DNA from: Mycobacterium sp.
GTDB lineage: Bacteria > Actinomycetota > Actinomycetes > Mycobacteriales > Mycobacteriaceae
Direction: 5' to 3'
Assembly: GCA_026393245.1 (NCBI GenBank)
Contig: JAPLAO010000160.1
Span: 1-37,403, forward strand
DNA length: 37,403 bases
Shown: positions 1 to 9,130 of the stretch, piece by piece
Layout of the letters: every line of letters begins with the position of its first letter
Position numbering within the stretch: the stretch's first letter is position 1
Position numbers and translations under genes: made by a program
The notes under the pieces: generated by a model
Database searches by the model: none
Told to the model about the DNA's origin: nothing
Seen by the model: the letters and a program-made list of their open reading frames with translations, nothing else

Positions 1-202
1 TCACCGCCGTGAAGACTCGCGTCGTGCCTGCGGCCGTGAGCGCGGCGACGACCGCGCTGAGGACCGCGGGCACCGTCGTCGGGCTCTACAGCGGCCACAG
101 CGTGAAGTACACCGGACCGCAGCTTAGGGGCGTCAACCTGGGCGGCTGGCTCGTCCTCGAGAAATGGATGGAGCCGTCGGTGTTCGCCGGCACCGGCGCC
201 GA
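1..202 (+). pseudogene. Fragment resembling the N-terminal part of a GH5 exo-beta-1,3-glucanase-like protein, apparently truncated near 190-205
   Basis: Frame of ORF 9..347 encodes LRGVNLGGWLVLEKWMEPSVFAGTGAED, matching the GH5 exoglucanase signature. Similarity stops abruptly and the rest of the frame is antisense to a VanZ-like gene. Confidence 0.5.
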
Positions 203-524
203 GGACGTCGGCGACCCAGTCGCCGATATCCCCGCCGGTGCGGCCAGGCGTCAGTGCCTGCAGCGTCTCGTCGACGATGCCGAAGGCGGCGACCAGTGCG
301 ACGGCGAGGACGATCCGGCCGGCGACGGGAGCCGGTGGACGCGATAGGCGCAATACGCCGGCCGCCAGCCAGCCGCCGACCCCATAGGCGAGGAAATGAT
401 TGATCTTGTCCCAGGCGATGAACGCCGCGTGGGGCAGTTCCTGCGGGGTCAGCGAGGACAGCCACAGGATGCCGCCGGCCCAGCAGAGCAGAGCGAACCA
501 GAACAACCAGGTGATTCGCGTCAT
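1..524 (-). CDS. VanZ-like membrane protein; convincing only for about 190-524, then fused to unrelated sequence and open to the window edge
   Basis: My own minus-strand translation from ATG at 524: MTRITWLFWFALLCWAGGILWLSSLTPQELPHAAFIAWDKINHFLAYGVGGWLAAGVLRLSRPPAPVAGRIVLAVALVAAFGIVDETLQALTPGRTGGDIGDWVADVLG. Start overlaps the lhr stop by ATGA. Absent from the ORF track because it runs off the window. Confidence 0.65.
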   Translation of the reverse strand, partial: MTRITWLFWFALLCWAGGILWLSSLTPQELPHAAFIAWDKINHFLAYGVGGWLAAGVLRLSRPPAPVAGRIVLAVALVAAFGIVDETLQALTPGRTGGDIGDWVADVLGAGAGEHRRLHPFLEDEPAAQVDAPKLRSGVLHAVAAVEPDDGARGPQRGRRRAHGRRHDASLHGG

Positions 525-3500
525 CGCAATCGAAGGCCGCGCGGGGTCCGGCTGAAGCCCGCGGCCAGCAGCGCTTCGCCCGTGTCGCTGTGGGCGACCT
601 CCAGGGCCGAGAGCCCGTCGATCTTCTCGATCACCATGGCGCTCACGCGGCCCGCGGTGACAAGTTCGGCCAGCGCCGCTGCAGCGGCCCGGTGCGCGTC
701 AGCATCGCGGCTGAAACTAAGTAGCGACCGACCGCCGCGCTCGCAGTACCAAACCAGTTCGCCGTCGACCAGGACGACCAGTGCGCCGGCCTTGCGGCCC
801 GGCCGATGGCCTCCGTCACCGGCGGGCCAGGGCAGCGCGGTGCCGTAGGGGTTGGCGGGGTCGGCCGCGGCGAGCACGACGGCGTCGTACTCGGTCCGGT
901 TGGAATCGACGCCCTCGGCGTAGCCGCGCAGCCGATCAACGGTCGCCGCGACAGCGAATTGCGCGCCGCCCAGGGATTCTACGAAGTAGCCGCGTTGGCA
1001 GCGGCCGGATTCCTCGAAGGCACTGAGCACCTTGTAGAGCGTGGCGAATCCACCCGGCACCCCCTCGGCGGTCACGGCTGTCCTGGTGAGTACGCCGTAA
1101 CGGTTCATCAGCAACTCTGCGGTGAAGTGTGCTCGCACCGTGGAGTCTGGTTCGCGGGCCGATACCGCTGACCAGCGCCCGGCGACGGTGGGATCCGTGG
1201 ACCGGCCCTGCGGTTGGGCAATTGCGTAGCGGCTAAGTCGCGGGACGCGGCGGTGCCGATGGGCCGGCGTGGAAGGGCGTCGTGCGCCCGGTCTGCGGCC
1301 GCCAGTGAGTATGGCGCGCACCGGGGCGAACGTGTCGCCGGTGACCCACCCGGCCCAGATCAGTTCCCAGAGAGCGTCTTTGACCGACTCGTCGTTCGGG
1401 CTGAGTTCAGCAAGCTGTCGAAAGAAGTAGGCGCCGCGTGATTCACCCGGATGGCCGAGCACGTCGAGGATCGCGCGGTGCGTGTCGGTGAGGTCGAGTT
1501 CGGCGGGAGCAGCCGACGTCATGGCCGCGGTGTCGGCGTGGTGGAATGTCACCCAGCCGTCGCTGCCGCCGATCGCCCCCGCACCCGACCAGGTGACTTC
1601 GCCGGAGGTCAGGAGTTCGTCGAGCATCGCCGGTTGGTAGCCGCGGACCCGTGGCGCGAATATCAGTGATTCGATGGCCGATGCGGGCATCGCAACCCCG
1701 GCGAGTTGGTCGATGACGGCGGCCAGTGCGTCCACTCCGGATCCAGCCGCACTGCCGACCTGCTGCCAGGCCGGCAGGAAACGCGCGTAGGCGCGGGTGC
1801 TGACCGGCTCCACCTGGGCGCGCAGCGCGGCCAGTGATCGCCGACGAAGGATCCGCAGAACCTCGGCATCGCACCACTGATCGCCACCCGCCGACTCCGC
1901 CGGCGCGTCGATGAACTCGCCGCGAACGAGTTTGGTGGCCAACGACATCCGGCTCAGCGCATCGGCAGCCACCCGGCGGCCCAGCCCGAACCGCTCGGCG
2001 GTCTCGGCGGTGGTGAACGGCCCTCGGGTGCGGGCGAAGCGGCCGAGCAGTTCGCCCAGCGGATCTGCCACCTCCTCGGTGAAACCGGCTGGCACACCCA
2101 TCGGTACGGCCACCCCCAGCGCGTCACGTAGGCGCCCGATGTCCTCGATGGCCACCCACCACCGTTGTCCCGCGTAGGACACCGGCAGCACCCGCTTGGC
2201 GGTGTGCAGTCCGTCTAGCCACGCGCCGACATCGGAAGCCGTTGAGCGAAGGGCGATCTCGTCTTCGGTGAGCGGCCCGAGCAGTCGCACCAGGTCGGCT
2301 ACGCCCTCGGCGTCGCGGGCCCAGCGATCCTCGGTCAGGTGTTGTAGCTGCCGTCCCGTCGCGGCAACGACATCGGCGTCGAGCAGTTCGCGCAACTCCA
2401 CCCGGCCCAGCAGTTCGGCCAGCAGTGCGGTGTCCAATGACAGTGCTGCCGCGCGACGTTCGGCCAACGGGCTGTCGCCCTCGTACATGAATGCCCCGAC
2501 ATAGCCGAACAGCAGCGAGGCGGCGAAGGGTGACGGCGTTGGAGTCTCGATTTCGAACATCCGCACGCGGCGACCGGCGATGCGGGCCATCAGATCGATC
2601 AGGGCGGGTACGTCGTAGACGTCCTGCAGGCATTCCCGCACCGTTTCGAGCACGATTGGGAATTCGGGATACTTGCGCGCCACGTCGAGCAACTGCGCGG
2701 CGCGTTGGCGTTGGTGCCACAGTGGTGCCCGCTTGCCGGGATGGCGCCGAGGCAGCAGCAGGGCGCGCGCTGCGCACTCGCGGAACCGGGAGGCGAACAG
2801 TGCCGAGCCGCCCACCTCCGCGGTGACCAGGGGTTCGATCTCGTCGGGTTCGAAGACGAAGATCTCCGCGCCCGGTGGCGTGTCATCGGTGTCGGGCAGG
2901 CGGACCACGATGCCGTCGTCTGAGGCCGTCGGCTTCTCGTCGATGCCGTAGCGCTCGAGCAGTCGCCGGCCCACGACCAATGCCAGTGGGCCGTTGACCC
3001 GCAGGCCGTACGGCGAGTGCAGGATCACCCGCCAGTCGCCCAGCTCGTCGCGGAACCGTTCGACGACGAGCGTGGTGTCGCTGGGCACCACGGTTGTCGC
3101 CGCACGCTGATCGGTGAGGAGTCGCCACAGGTTGTCGCCGGCGTAGTCAGCGACACCTATTGCAGCGCAGCGGTCATCGAAGTCGGCGCGATCCAATCCG
3201 GACAGCTCGCCGGTGAATCGACCGATCGCCGCGCCGAGTTCAGCAGGCCTTCCCACGGCGTCGCCGCGCCAGAACGGGAGCCGCGCTGGAACGCCGGGTG
3301 CGGGCACGACCAGCACCCGATCATGGGTGATCTCGGTGATACGCCAGCTCGTTGCGCCGAGGGCGATGACGTCGCCGGGCCGGGACTCGTAGACCATCTC
3401 CTCGTCGAGTTCGCCGACCCGCGAGGGCTTTTCGGTTGCCAGATACACCGCGAACATGCCACGGTCTGGAATTGCGCCGCCGGAGGTGACGGCCAGTCGT

Positions 3501-4960
3501 TGCGCGCCGGGTCGGCCGGTCAGGGTGCCGGTGTCGCGGTCGTAGACCAGGCGGGGCCGCAGTTCGGCGAAGTCGGTCGACGGGTATTTGCCACTGAGCA
3601 GGTCCAGTGTTGCCTCAAATGCACTCCGGGGCAGCGTCGCGAACGGGGCGCTGCGCCGGACGGTGTCGAACCACTGCTCGGCATTCAGTGGATCGATGGC
3701 ACACGCTGCCACGGTGTGTTGGGCCAGGATGTCCAGGGGGTTGGCCGGCACGCGCATGGTCTCGATCTCTCCGGCGGCCATCCGTTGCACACTGACCGCG
3801 CAGCCGATCAGGTCGGTGCGGTGCTTGGGCAGCAACACCCCGCGGGAGATCTCGCCGACCTGGTGGCCGGCCCGGCCGACCCGCTGCAGACCGCTGGCCA
3901 CCGACGGCGGTGCCTCGACCTGGATGACGAGATCGACTGCGCCCATGTCGATCCCAAGCTCGAGGCTCGAGGTCGCCACAACTGCTTTGAGTCGCCCGGT
4001 CTTGAGTTCATCTTCAACCTGGGCGCGCTGCTCCTTGGACACTGACCCGTGGTGCGCGCGGGCCAGGGGTTCGATGAGTTCGGCACCGGAACGTTCGGTG
4101 CCGATCTCGTTGATCCGGGCTGTCAGTTTCTCGGCCAGCCGACGTGAGTTCGCGAAGACGATGGTGGACGAGTGCGCCTCGATCAGGTCAACGATGCGCG
4201 CCTCGACATCGGGCCAGATGGTGTTGTTCTCCATGTTGGCCATATCCGGCACCGGCACCTGCACGGCAAGGTCGAATGTCTTGGCGGACGGCGGGGCGAC
4301 GATGGTTGCCGGTCTTCCCCCGGTCAGGAACCGGGCTACCTCTTCGGGTGGGCGCACGGTCGCCGACAAGCCAATGCGCTGGGCTGGTGTGGCCAGCAGC
4401 GCATCCAGGCGTTCCAGCGAAAGAGCTAGGTGCGCGCCTCGTTTGGTGCCTGCCACCGCGTGCACCTCGTCGATGATCACGCATTGCACGTCGGCCAGGG
4501 TGTCCCGGGCCGCCGAGGTGAGCATCAGGAACAGCGATTCGGGTGTGGTGATCAGGATGTCGGGTGGATTGGCGAGCAGTGCGCGGCGCTGGGCCGGGGG
4601 GGTGTCCCCGGAACGAACGCCGACACTGATCGTGCACGCCGACGCACCGTCCCGGTCGGCGATTCGGGAGATGCCCGCCAGCGGAGTGCGCAGGTTGCGT
4701 TCGACGTCGACGGCGAGTGCCTTCAGGGGCGAAATGTAGAGCACCCGGGTGCCGGTGCCGGGCTCATGGGCCAGCCGGTCGATCGCCCAGAGGAACGCCG
4801 CCAGCGTCTTGCCGGATCCGGTCGGGGCGACCACCAGGGTGTGCTCGCCGTCGCCGATTGCCAACCAGGCTTGCTCCTGGGCCGGGGTGGGCGCGGCGAA
4901 GGTGCCGGTGAACCAGTCCCGGGTCGCGGGCGCGAACCGGGCCAGCGGGTCGATGTTCAC
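521..4960 (-). CDS. lhr: ATP-dependent helicase Lhr (large DEAD/DEAH helicase)
   Basis: 1479 aa; Walker A APTGSGKT, DEVH box, SAT motif, QRVGRAGH motif VI; full-length Lhr architecture. Confidence 0.95.
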   Translation of the reverse strand: MNIDPLARFAPATRDWFTGTFAAPTPAQEQAWLAIGDGEHTLVVAPTGSGKTLAAFLWAIDRLAHEPGTGTRVLYISPLKALAVDVERNLRTPLAGISRIADRDGASACTISVGVRSGDTPPAQRRALLANPPDILITTPESLFLMLTSAARDTLADVQCVIIDEVHAVAGTKRGAHLALSLERLDALLATPAQRIGLSATVRPPEEVARFLTGGRPATIVAPPSAKTFDLAVQVPVPDMANMENNTIWPDVEARIVDLIEAHSSTIVFANSRRLAEKLTARINEIGTERSGAELIEPLARAHHGSVSKEQRAQVEDELKTGRLKAVVATSSLELGIDMGAVDLVIQVEAPPSVASGLQRVGRAGHQVGEISRGVLLPKHRTDLIGCAVSVQRMAAGEIETMRVPANPLDILAQHTVAACAIDPLNAEQWFDTVRRSAPFATLPRSAFEATLDLLSGKYPSTDFAELRPRLVYDRDTGTLTGRPGAQRLAVTSGGAIPDRGMFAVYLATEKPSRVGELDEEMVYESRPGDVIALGATSWRITEITHDRVLVVPAPGVPARLPFWRGDAVGRPAELGAAIGRFTGELSGLDRADFDDRCAAIGVADYAGDNLWRLLTDQRAATTVVPSDTTLVVERFRDELGDWRVILHSPYGLRVNGPLALVVGRRLLERYGIDEKPTASDDGIVVRLPDTDDTPPGAEIFVFEPDEIEPLVTAEVGGSALFASRFRECAARALLLPRRHPGKRAPLWHQRQRAAQLLDVARKYPEFPIVLETVRECLQDVYDVPALIDLMARIAGRRVRMFEIETPTPSPFAASLLFGYVGAFMYEGDSPLAERRAAALSLDTALLAELLGRVELRELLDADVVAATGRQLQHLTEDRWARDAEGVADLVRLLGPLTEDEIALRSTASDVGAWLDGLHTAKRVLPVSYAGQRWWVAIEDIGRLRDALGVAVPMGVPAGFTEEVADPLGELLGRFARTRGPFTTAETAERFGLGRRVAADALSRMSLATKLVRGEFIDAPAESAGGDQWCDAEVLRILRRRSLAALRAQVEPVSTRAYARFLPAWQQVGSAAGSGVDALAAVIDQLAGVAMPASAIESLIFAPRVRGYQPAMLDELLTSGEVTWSGAGAIGGSDGWVTFHHADTAAMTSAAPAELDLTDTHRAILDVLGHPGESRGAYFFRQLAELSPNDESVKDALWELIWAGWVTGDTFAPVRAILTGGRRPGARRPSTPAHRHRRVPRLSRYAIAQPQGRSTDPTVAGRWSAVSAREPDSTVRAHFTAELLMNRYGVLTRTAVTAEGVPGGFATLYKVLSAFEESGRCQRGYFVESLGGAQFAVAATVDRLRGYAEGVDSNRTEYDAVVLAAADPANPYGTALPWPAGDGGHRPGRKAGALVVLVDGELVWYCERGGRSLLSFSRDADAHRAAAAALAELVTAGRVSAMVIEKIDGLSALEVAHSDTGEALLAAGFSRTPRGLRLR

Positions 4961-5020
4961 CCCTGCAGCCTGCCAGGTGCCGCGCCGATGCCGCGAGCGT
5001 GCGTGCTCGTTCGGGGCGGG

Positions 5021-6298
5021 CTAGTCAATGGTGGCGTAGTCCACCCAGAGGTGTTGCGGCCCGCGGAAGACCTGGTTGTGCCGGTACGGCGGCGGATCCA
5101 CCACCAGTCGCGGCGAGCGCACCCGACGCAGGAAGACCTCGAGGGCGAGGTTGACTTCCAGCCGGGCCAGCGGGCCACCCATACAGGTGTGAATGCCGCT
5201 GCCCCAACCGAAGTGCTCGTTGTCCTCGCGTAGTGGGTCGAACCGGTCCGGGTCTTCGAACCGGCGCGGGTCGCGGTTGGCCGCAGCGTAGATCAGGTGC
5301 ACCGCGGACCCGGCCGGGATCCAGGTGCCGCCGATCTCGATGTCGGCGGTAGCGCTGCGGCTGGGGAAGAACTGCACCGCCGACTGCAGCCGTTGCACCT
5401 CCTCGATGGCGCGCGGGATCAACTCCGGCCGTCCGGCGAGAAGGTCCCACGAACCGGGGTTGCGCAGCAGTGTCATCACGCAGTTGGTGATGGTGTTGAC
5501 CGTGGAGTCGTGACCGGCCACCAGCAACAGCAGTGCGTTGGCGGTGGTATCGGCCACCGACATCGGGCCATCGGGTCCGTCGTCGTGCAGCAGCGCCGAG
5601 ATCAGGCCCTCGCCGGGTTCGCGGGCATAGCGGGCCACCAGGTCGCCGAGATAGCCGGTCAGTTTCGTGGTGCTGTCGGCGGCCTTGAGCGCCAACACTT
5701 TTCCCTCGTCGGTGTCGGCTTCGGGCCCGAGGTCCGAACCCTTCATGAAGTCGAAGATCCAGCCGTGGAACGTCGCCTCGTCGGCCACCGGAACCCCGAG
5801 AATCTGACAGATCACCGCGACCGGGATCGGGTAGGAGAAGTCATCCACCACATCCAGGCGCGTGCCGCCGCGGGCTGCGATCGTGTTTAGTAGGTCGCCT
5901 GCCAGGGCCGTGATGAAGGGTTCCATCGTCGGGATCACACCGGGGGAGTGTGGCGGCAGAAAATGACGCGACACCTGCCGGCGCATGACGTCATGTTTCG
6001 GCGGGTCGGAGGTGAGGATAGTGGCGCCGGCACCGTAGGCCTTCATATGCTCGGCACCTGGCTCCGGGGCCGGTGGTGGTTGGTCCTTCTCGCCGAACAT
6101 GCCCGACGGGCTTCGGGTGATGTCGGAACTGATCCGCGGGTCATGCGCCAGCGCCAGCAGTTCCGGATAGCCGGTGACGACGTAGGTCCGATCGGAGACC
6201 TTCGCCACCGGCGTCTGGCGCAACTCGTCGAAGAACGGGTACGGGTTAGGCCGGTGAGCGAACTTCATCGCCTCGATCCAGGCGGTTGCGGCATCCAT
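5021..6298 (-). CDS. Cytochrome P450
   Basis: 425 aa; AGHDSTVNT I-helix motif, heme-binding FGWGSGIHTCMGGPLARLE. Confidence 0.96.
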   Translation of the reverse strand: MDAATAWIEAMKFAHRPNPYPFFDELRQTPVAKVSDRTYVVTGYPELLALAHDPRISSDITRSPSGMFGEKDQPPPAPEPGAEHMKAYGAGATILTSDPPKHDVMRRQVSRHFLPPHSPGVIPTMEPFITALAGDLLNTIAARGGTRLDVVDDFSYPIPVAVICQILGVPVADEATFHGWIFDFMKGSDLGPEADTDEGKVLALKAADSTTKLTGYLGDLVARYAREPGEGLISALLHDDGPDGPMSVADTTANALLLLVAGHDSTVNTITNCVMTLLRNPGSWDLLAGRPELIPRAIEEVQRLQSAVQFFPSRSATADIEIGGTWIPAGSAVHLIYAAANRDPRRFEDPDRFDPLREDNEHFGWGSGIHTCMGGPLARLEVNLALEVFLRRVRSPRLVVDPPPYRHNQVFRGPQHLWVDYATID

Positions 6299-6327
6299 GG
6301 TCTTCGTAACTCCTGCTCGTGGCTCAG

Positions 6328-7743
6328 TCAGCGGCTGCGGGGCCGGAATTCGGCGTGGCGGTCGGTGGGGTCATGCCCGGTGAGCACGACATCGGGATTG
6401 CCGGACGGTTCCCGGGGATCGGGGAATCGGGCCGGCATCACCTCGTGGTCCACCGGTTGGTCATAGCCGGGCGGCGGTGGCGGGAACGGCGCGGACCGCT
6501 CGATCAGCGAGGCGTAGTAGGGCAGCCACTTGCCGTGGTTGAACGTCACCGCGCCGACGATGCGGCCGTTCTTGCCGTACGCGGCGGCGAACCGGCGCTC
6601 CTCCGGTGAGCCCTGAGTGAAGACGATCTCGTCGCCGAACGAACACACTCCGACGCTCTTGATGTTCACCCCGAACTGGCCGGACCAGAATGACGGCAGC
6701 GGCAGGTGCGGGCGACGGCCCACCTCCAGATTGAGCATGTTGTTGGCGGCGACCTCGGCGCCGAGAACCGCGTTATCCCAATGCTCCAGCGCTAGGAACT
6801 CGTAGCCGTACAACACATGCGGAGCGCGGGCGACGTCACCGGCCACAAAGATGTGGTCGGTCACCACGCCGTTGATGTCGAAGGCGCGGCAGCCGGCGTC
6901 GCAGCCCACGCCCCACTGGCCAGCCGCCAGGCCGGCGCCGTCGAGCCATTCCACGTTGCGGATCGAGCCCAGCGACGACGCCACCACGTCGACGTCGAGC
7001 ACAGTCCCGTCCGACAGTGTCGCCGAGCGGACGTGGCCGGAGTCGTCGCCGTGCAAGGCCGTCACCGAGGTGCCGACGCGCAGGTCCACCCCGGCGTCGC
7101 GCATCATGGACGCCGCGATGTCGCTGATCACCCCGCCCAGCGCGCCCTTGAGAGGGCCGCTGCCGCGTTCGGCCACCGTCACCGGAAGGTCCAGATCGCG
7201 GCACACCGAGGCGATCTCCGAGCCGACGAACCCCGAGCCGACGATCAGCACGCGGTTGGGTTGTGCCTTGAACGCGGCGGCCAGTGCCGCGGCGTCCTCC
7301 ACGGTACGGACGGTGAACACGCCCTGCAGCGCGGCCTCTGCCGGGTTCGGCCACGGCCGCGCCCGGGTTCCGGTGGCGATCAGCAACCGGTCATAGCCCA
7401 CCTCGTCGCCATTGCCCAGTTTCACCACATGGTTGATCCGGTCGAGGCTCACCGCCGCCACGCCGAGTTTCCAGTCGGCATCCACCCGGCGCAGCCGGGG
7501 CAGTTTGGTGTGATCGGCCGGCACCCAGCCCTTGAGTACCTGCTTGGACAGCGGCGGGCGGTCATAGGGTTCGTGCGGCTCGTCGCCGATAATGGTCAGT
7601 GATCCTTCGAAACCCAGCTCCCGCAACGCGTCTGCGGCACGCAGCCCGGCCAGTGAGGCGCCCACGATGACGATGCGGCCCTCGGCGCGGAACTTCCTGA
7701 CGATCTCGTCGAACGAGTAGATCCCGCGCAGCCCGGATGTCAC
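6328..7743 (-). CDS. NAD(P)/FAD-dependent ferredoxin reductase
   Basis: IVIVGASLAGLRAADALRELGF FAD motif, second nucleotide motif VLIVGSGFVGSEIA, ATGTRARPWP; overlaps upstream ferredoxin by ATGA. Confidence 0.9.
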   Translation of the reverse strand: MTSGLRGIYSFDEIVRKFRAEGRIVIVGASLAGLRAADALRELGFEGSLTIIGDEPHEPYDRPPLSKQVLKGWVPADHTKLPRLRRVDADWKLGVAAVSLDRINHVVKLGNGDEVGYDRLLIATGTRARPWPNPAEAALQGVFTVRTVEDAAALAAAFKAQPNRVLIVGSGFVGSEIASVCRDLDLPVTVAERGSGPLKGALGGVISDIAASMMRDAGVDLRVGTSVTALHGDDSGHVRSATLSDGTVLDVDVVASSLGSIRNVEWLDGAGLAAGQWGVGCDAGCRAFDINGVVTDHIFVAGDVARAPHVLYGYEFLALEHWDNAVLGAEVAANNMLNLEVGRRPHLPLPSFWSGQFGVNIKSVGVCSFGDEIVFTQGSPEERRFAAAYGKNGRIVGAVTFNHGKWLPYYASLIERSAPFPPPPPGYDQPVDHEVMPARFPDPREPSGNPDVVLTGHDPTDRHAEFRPRSR

Positions 7744-7955
7744 TTGGTGTCCCGATCGGCCGGCGGATCAAGCTCCAGGATGATGGCCTGCACCGGGCAG
7801 GACGCCGCCGCCCGCAGCACTTGCTGACGCTGCGACTCGTCCGGGTTGGGGTCGTAGGTGACGGCTTCCTCGCCGTTGAGTTGCAGCACATCGGGCGCTA
7901 GGGGAATGCACTGCGCATACCCCTGGCACTTGTTGAGATCGATCACCAGACGCAT
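7740..7955 (-). CDS. Small [3Fe-4S]-type ferredoxin, probable P450 redox partner
   Basis: 71 aa; KCQGYAQC...SCPVQAI, i.e. CxxYxxC...CP as in P450-associated actinobacterial ferredoxins. Confidence 0.9.
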   Translation of the reverse strand: MRLVIDLNKCQGYAQCIPLAPDVLQLNGEEAVTYDPNPDESQRQQVLRAAASCPVQAIILELDPPADRDTK

Positions 7956-7996
7956 ACCTGCGAGCCTAGTGAATCCAGGCGGCCATAATCAGGCCC

Positions 7997-9127
7997 ATGG
8001 CCGACAATTCCCCCGCTGTCCATCCGTTCCGCATCGCCGTGCCCGACGGCGACCTCACCGACCTTCGTGAGCGGCTGAGCCGCACCCGGTGGCCGGAGCG
8101 CGAATGCGTGCCGGACTGGACCCAGGGCATCCCGCTGGATTACACCCGGGAGTTGGCCGCCTACTGGGCCGACGGATATGACTGGCGGGCCCGCGAGGCC
8201 GCGCTGAATCGCTTCGATCAGTTCGTTACCGACATCGACGGCATGGATATCCATTTCATTCACCAGCGCTGTGCGAACCCGGATGCGCTGCCGCTGATCA
8301 TCACCCACGGCTGGCCCGGTTCGATCGTCGAGTTCTCGAAGGTCATCGAGCCGCTGAGCCGCGACTTCCACGTGGTGTGCCCGTCACTGCCCGGCTATGG
8401 CTTCTCCGGCAAGCCCACTGCCGCTGGCTGGAACATTGAACGCATCGCGACGGCCTGGGACATCCTGATGAAGCGGCTCGGCTACGCCCGCTACGGCGCC
8501 CAGGGCGGCGACTGGGGTGCGGCTGTCACCACTCAGATCGGACGTAACGCCTCGGGCGACGGCGGCAACGGTTGCATCGCGATCCACACCAATATGCCCA
8601 TCGCCATGCCGACGCCGGAGGCGATGGCGGACCCGACGGCCGGCGAACAGGCGGCGCTTGAGGCCCTGATCCACCACCAGCGCTGGGGCATGGGGTACTC
8701 CGAGGAGCAATCCACCCGGCCGCAGACCCTGGGTTACGGGCTGGTCGATTCGCCGGTGGCGCAGATGGCGTGGATCGTCGAGAAGTTCTGGGCGTGGACC
8801 GACTGCGACGGTCACCCCGAGAACGTCCTGAGCCGAGACGAGTTGCTGGACAACGTGATGCTGTACTGGGCCACCGCGTCGGGCGCATCGTCGGCCCGGC
8901 TCTATTGGGAGAGCTTCAAGAACCTCGCCGAAGGCGGCCGGGTCGAGGTGCCGACCGGCATAGCGGCCTTCCCCAAGGAGATCCTGCGGGCGCCGCGGCG
9001 GTGGTGCGAGCCGAAGTACAACATCACGCACTGGACTGACATGCCGCGCGGCGGGCACTTCGCCGCGTTCGAACAACCGGAGTTGTTCGTCGACGACGTG
9101 CGCACCTTCTTCAGCACCATCGGCTGA
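7997..9127 (+). CDS. Epoxide hydrolase (alpha/beta hydrolase with EHN domain)
   Basis: N-terminal EHN-like segment, HGWPGS oxyanion region, GGDWGA nucleophile elbow, C-terminal GGHFAAFEQPELF catalytic His. Confidence 0.93.
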   Translation: MADNSPAVHPFRIAVPDGDLTDLRERLSRTRWPERECVPDWTQGIPLDYTRELAAYWADGYDWRAREAALNRFDQFVTDIDGMDIHFIHQRCANPDALPLIITHGWPGSIVEFSKVIEPLSRDFHVVCPSLPGYGFSGKPTAAGWNIERIATAWDILMKRLGYARYGAQGGDWGAAVTTQIGRNASGDGGNGCIAIHTNMPIAMPTPEAMADPTAGEQAALEALIHHQRWGMGYSEEQSTRPQTLGYGLVDSPVAQMAWIVEKFWAWTDCDGHPENVLSRDELLDNVMLYWATASGASSARLYWESFKNLAEGGRVEVPTGIAAFPKEILRAPRRWCEPKYNITHWTDMPRGGHFAAFEQPELFVDDVRTFFSTIG

Positions 9128-9130
9128 GGG

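Noticed and set aside
3017-4045. 342-aa plus-strand ORF inside lhr
   Set aside because: Antisense shadow ORF typical of GC-rich DNA; no recognisable motif, while the minus strand encodes a full Lhr helicase. The same applies to 3588..4739, 4430..5233, 6817..7602, 5297..5890 and 22092..23018.
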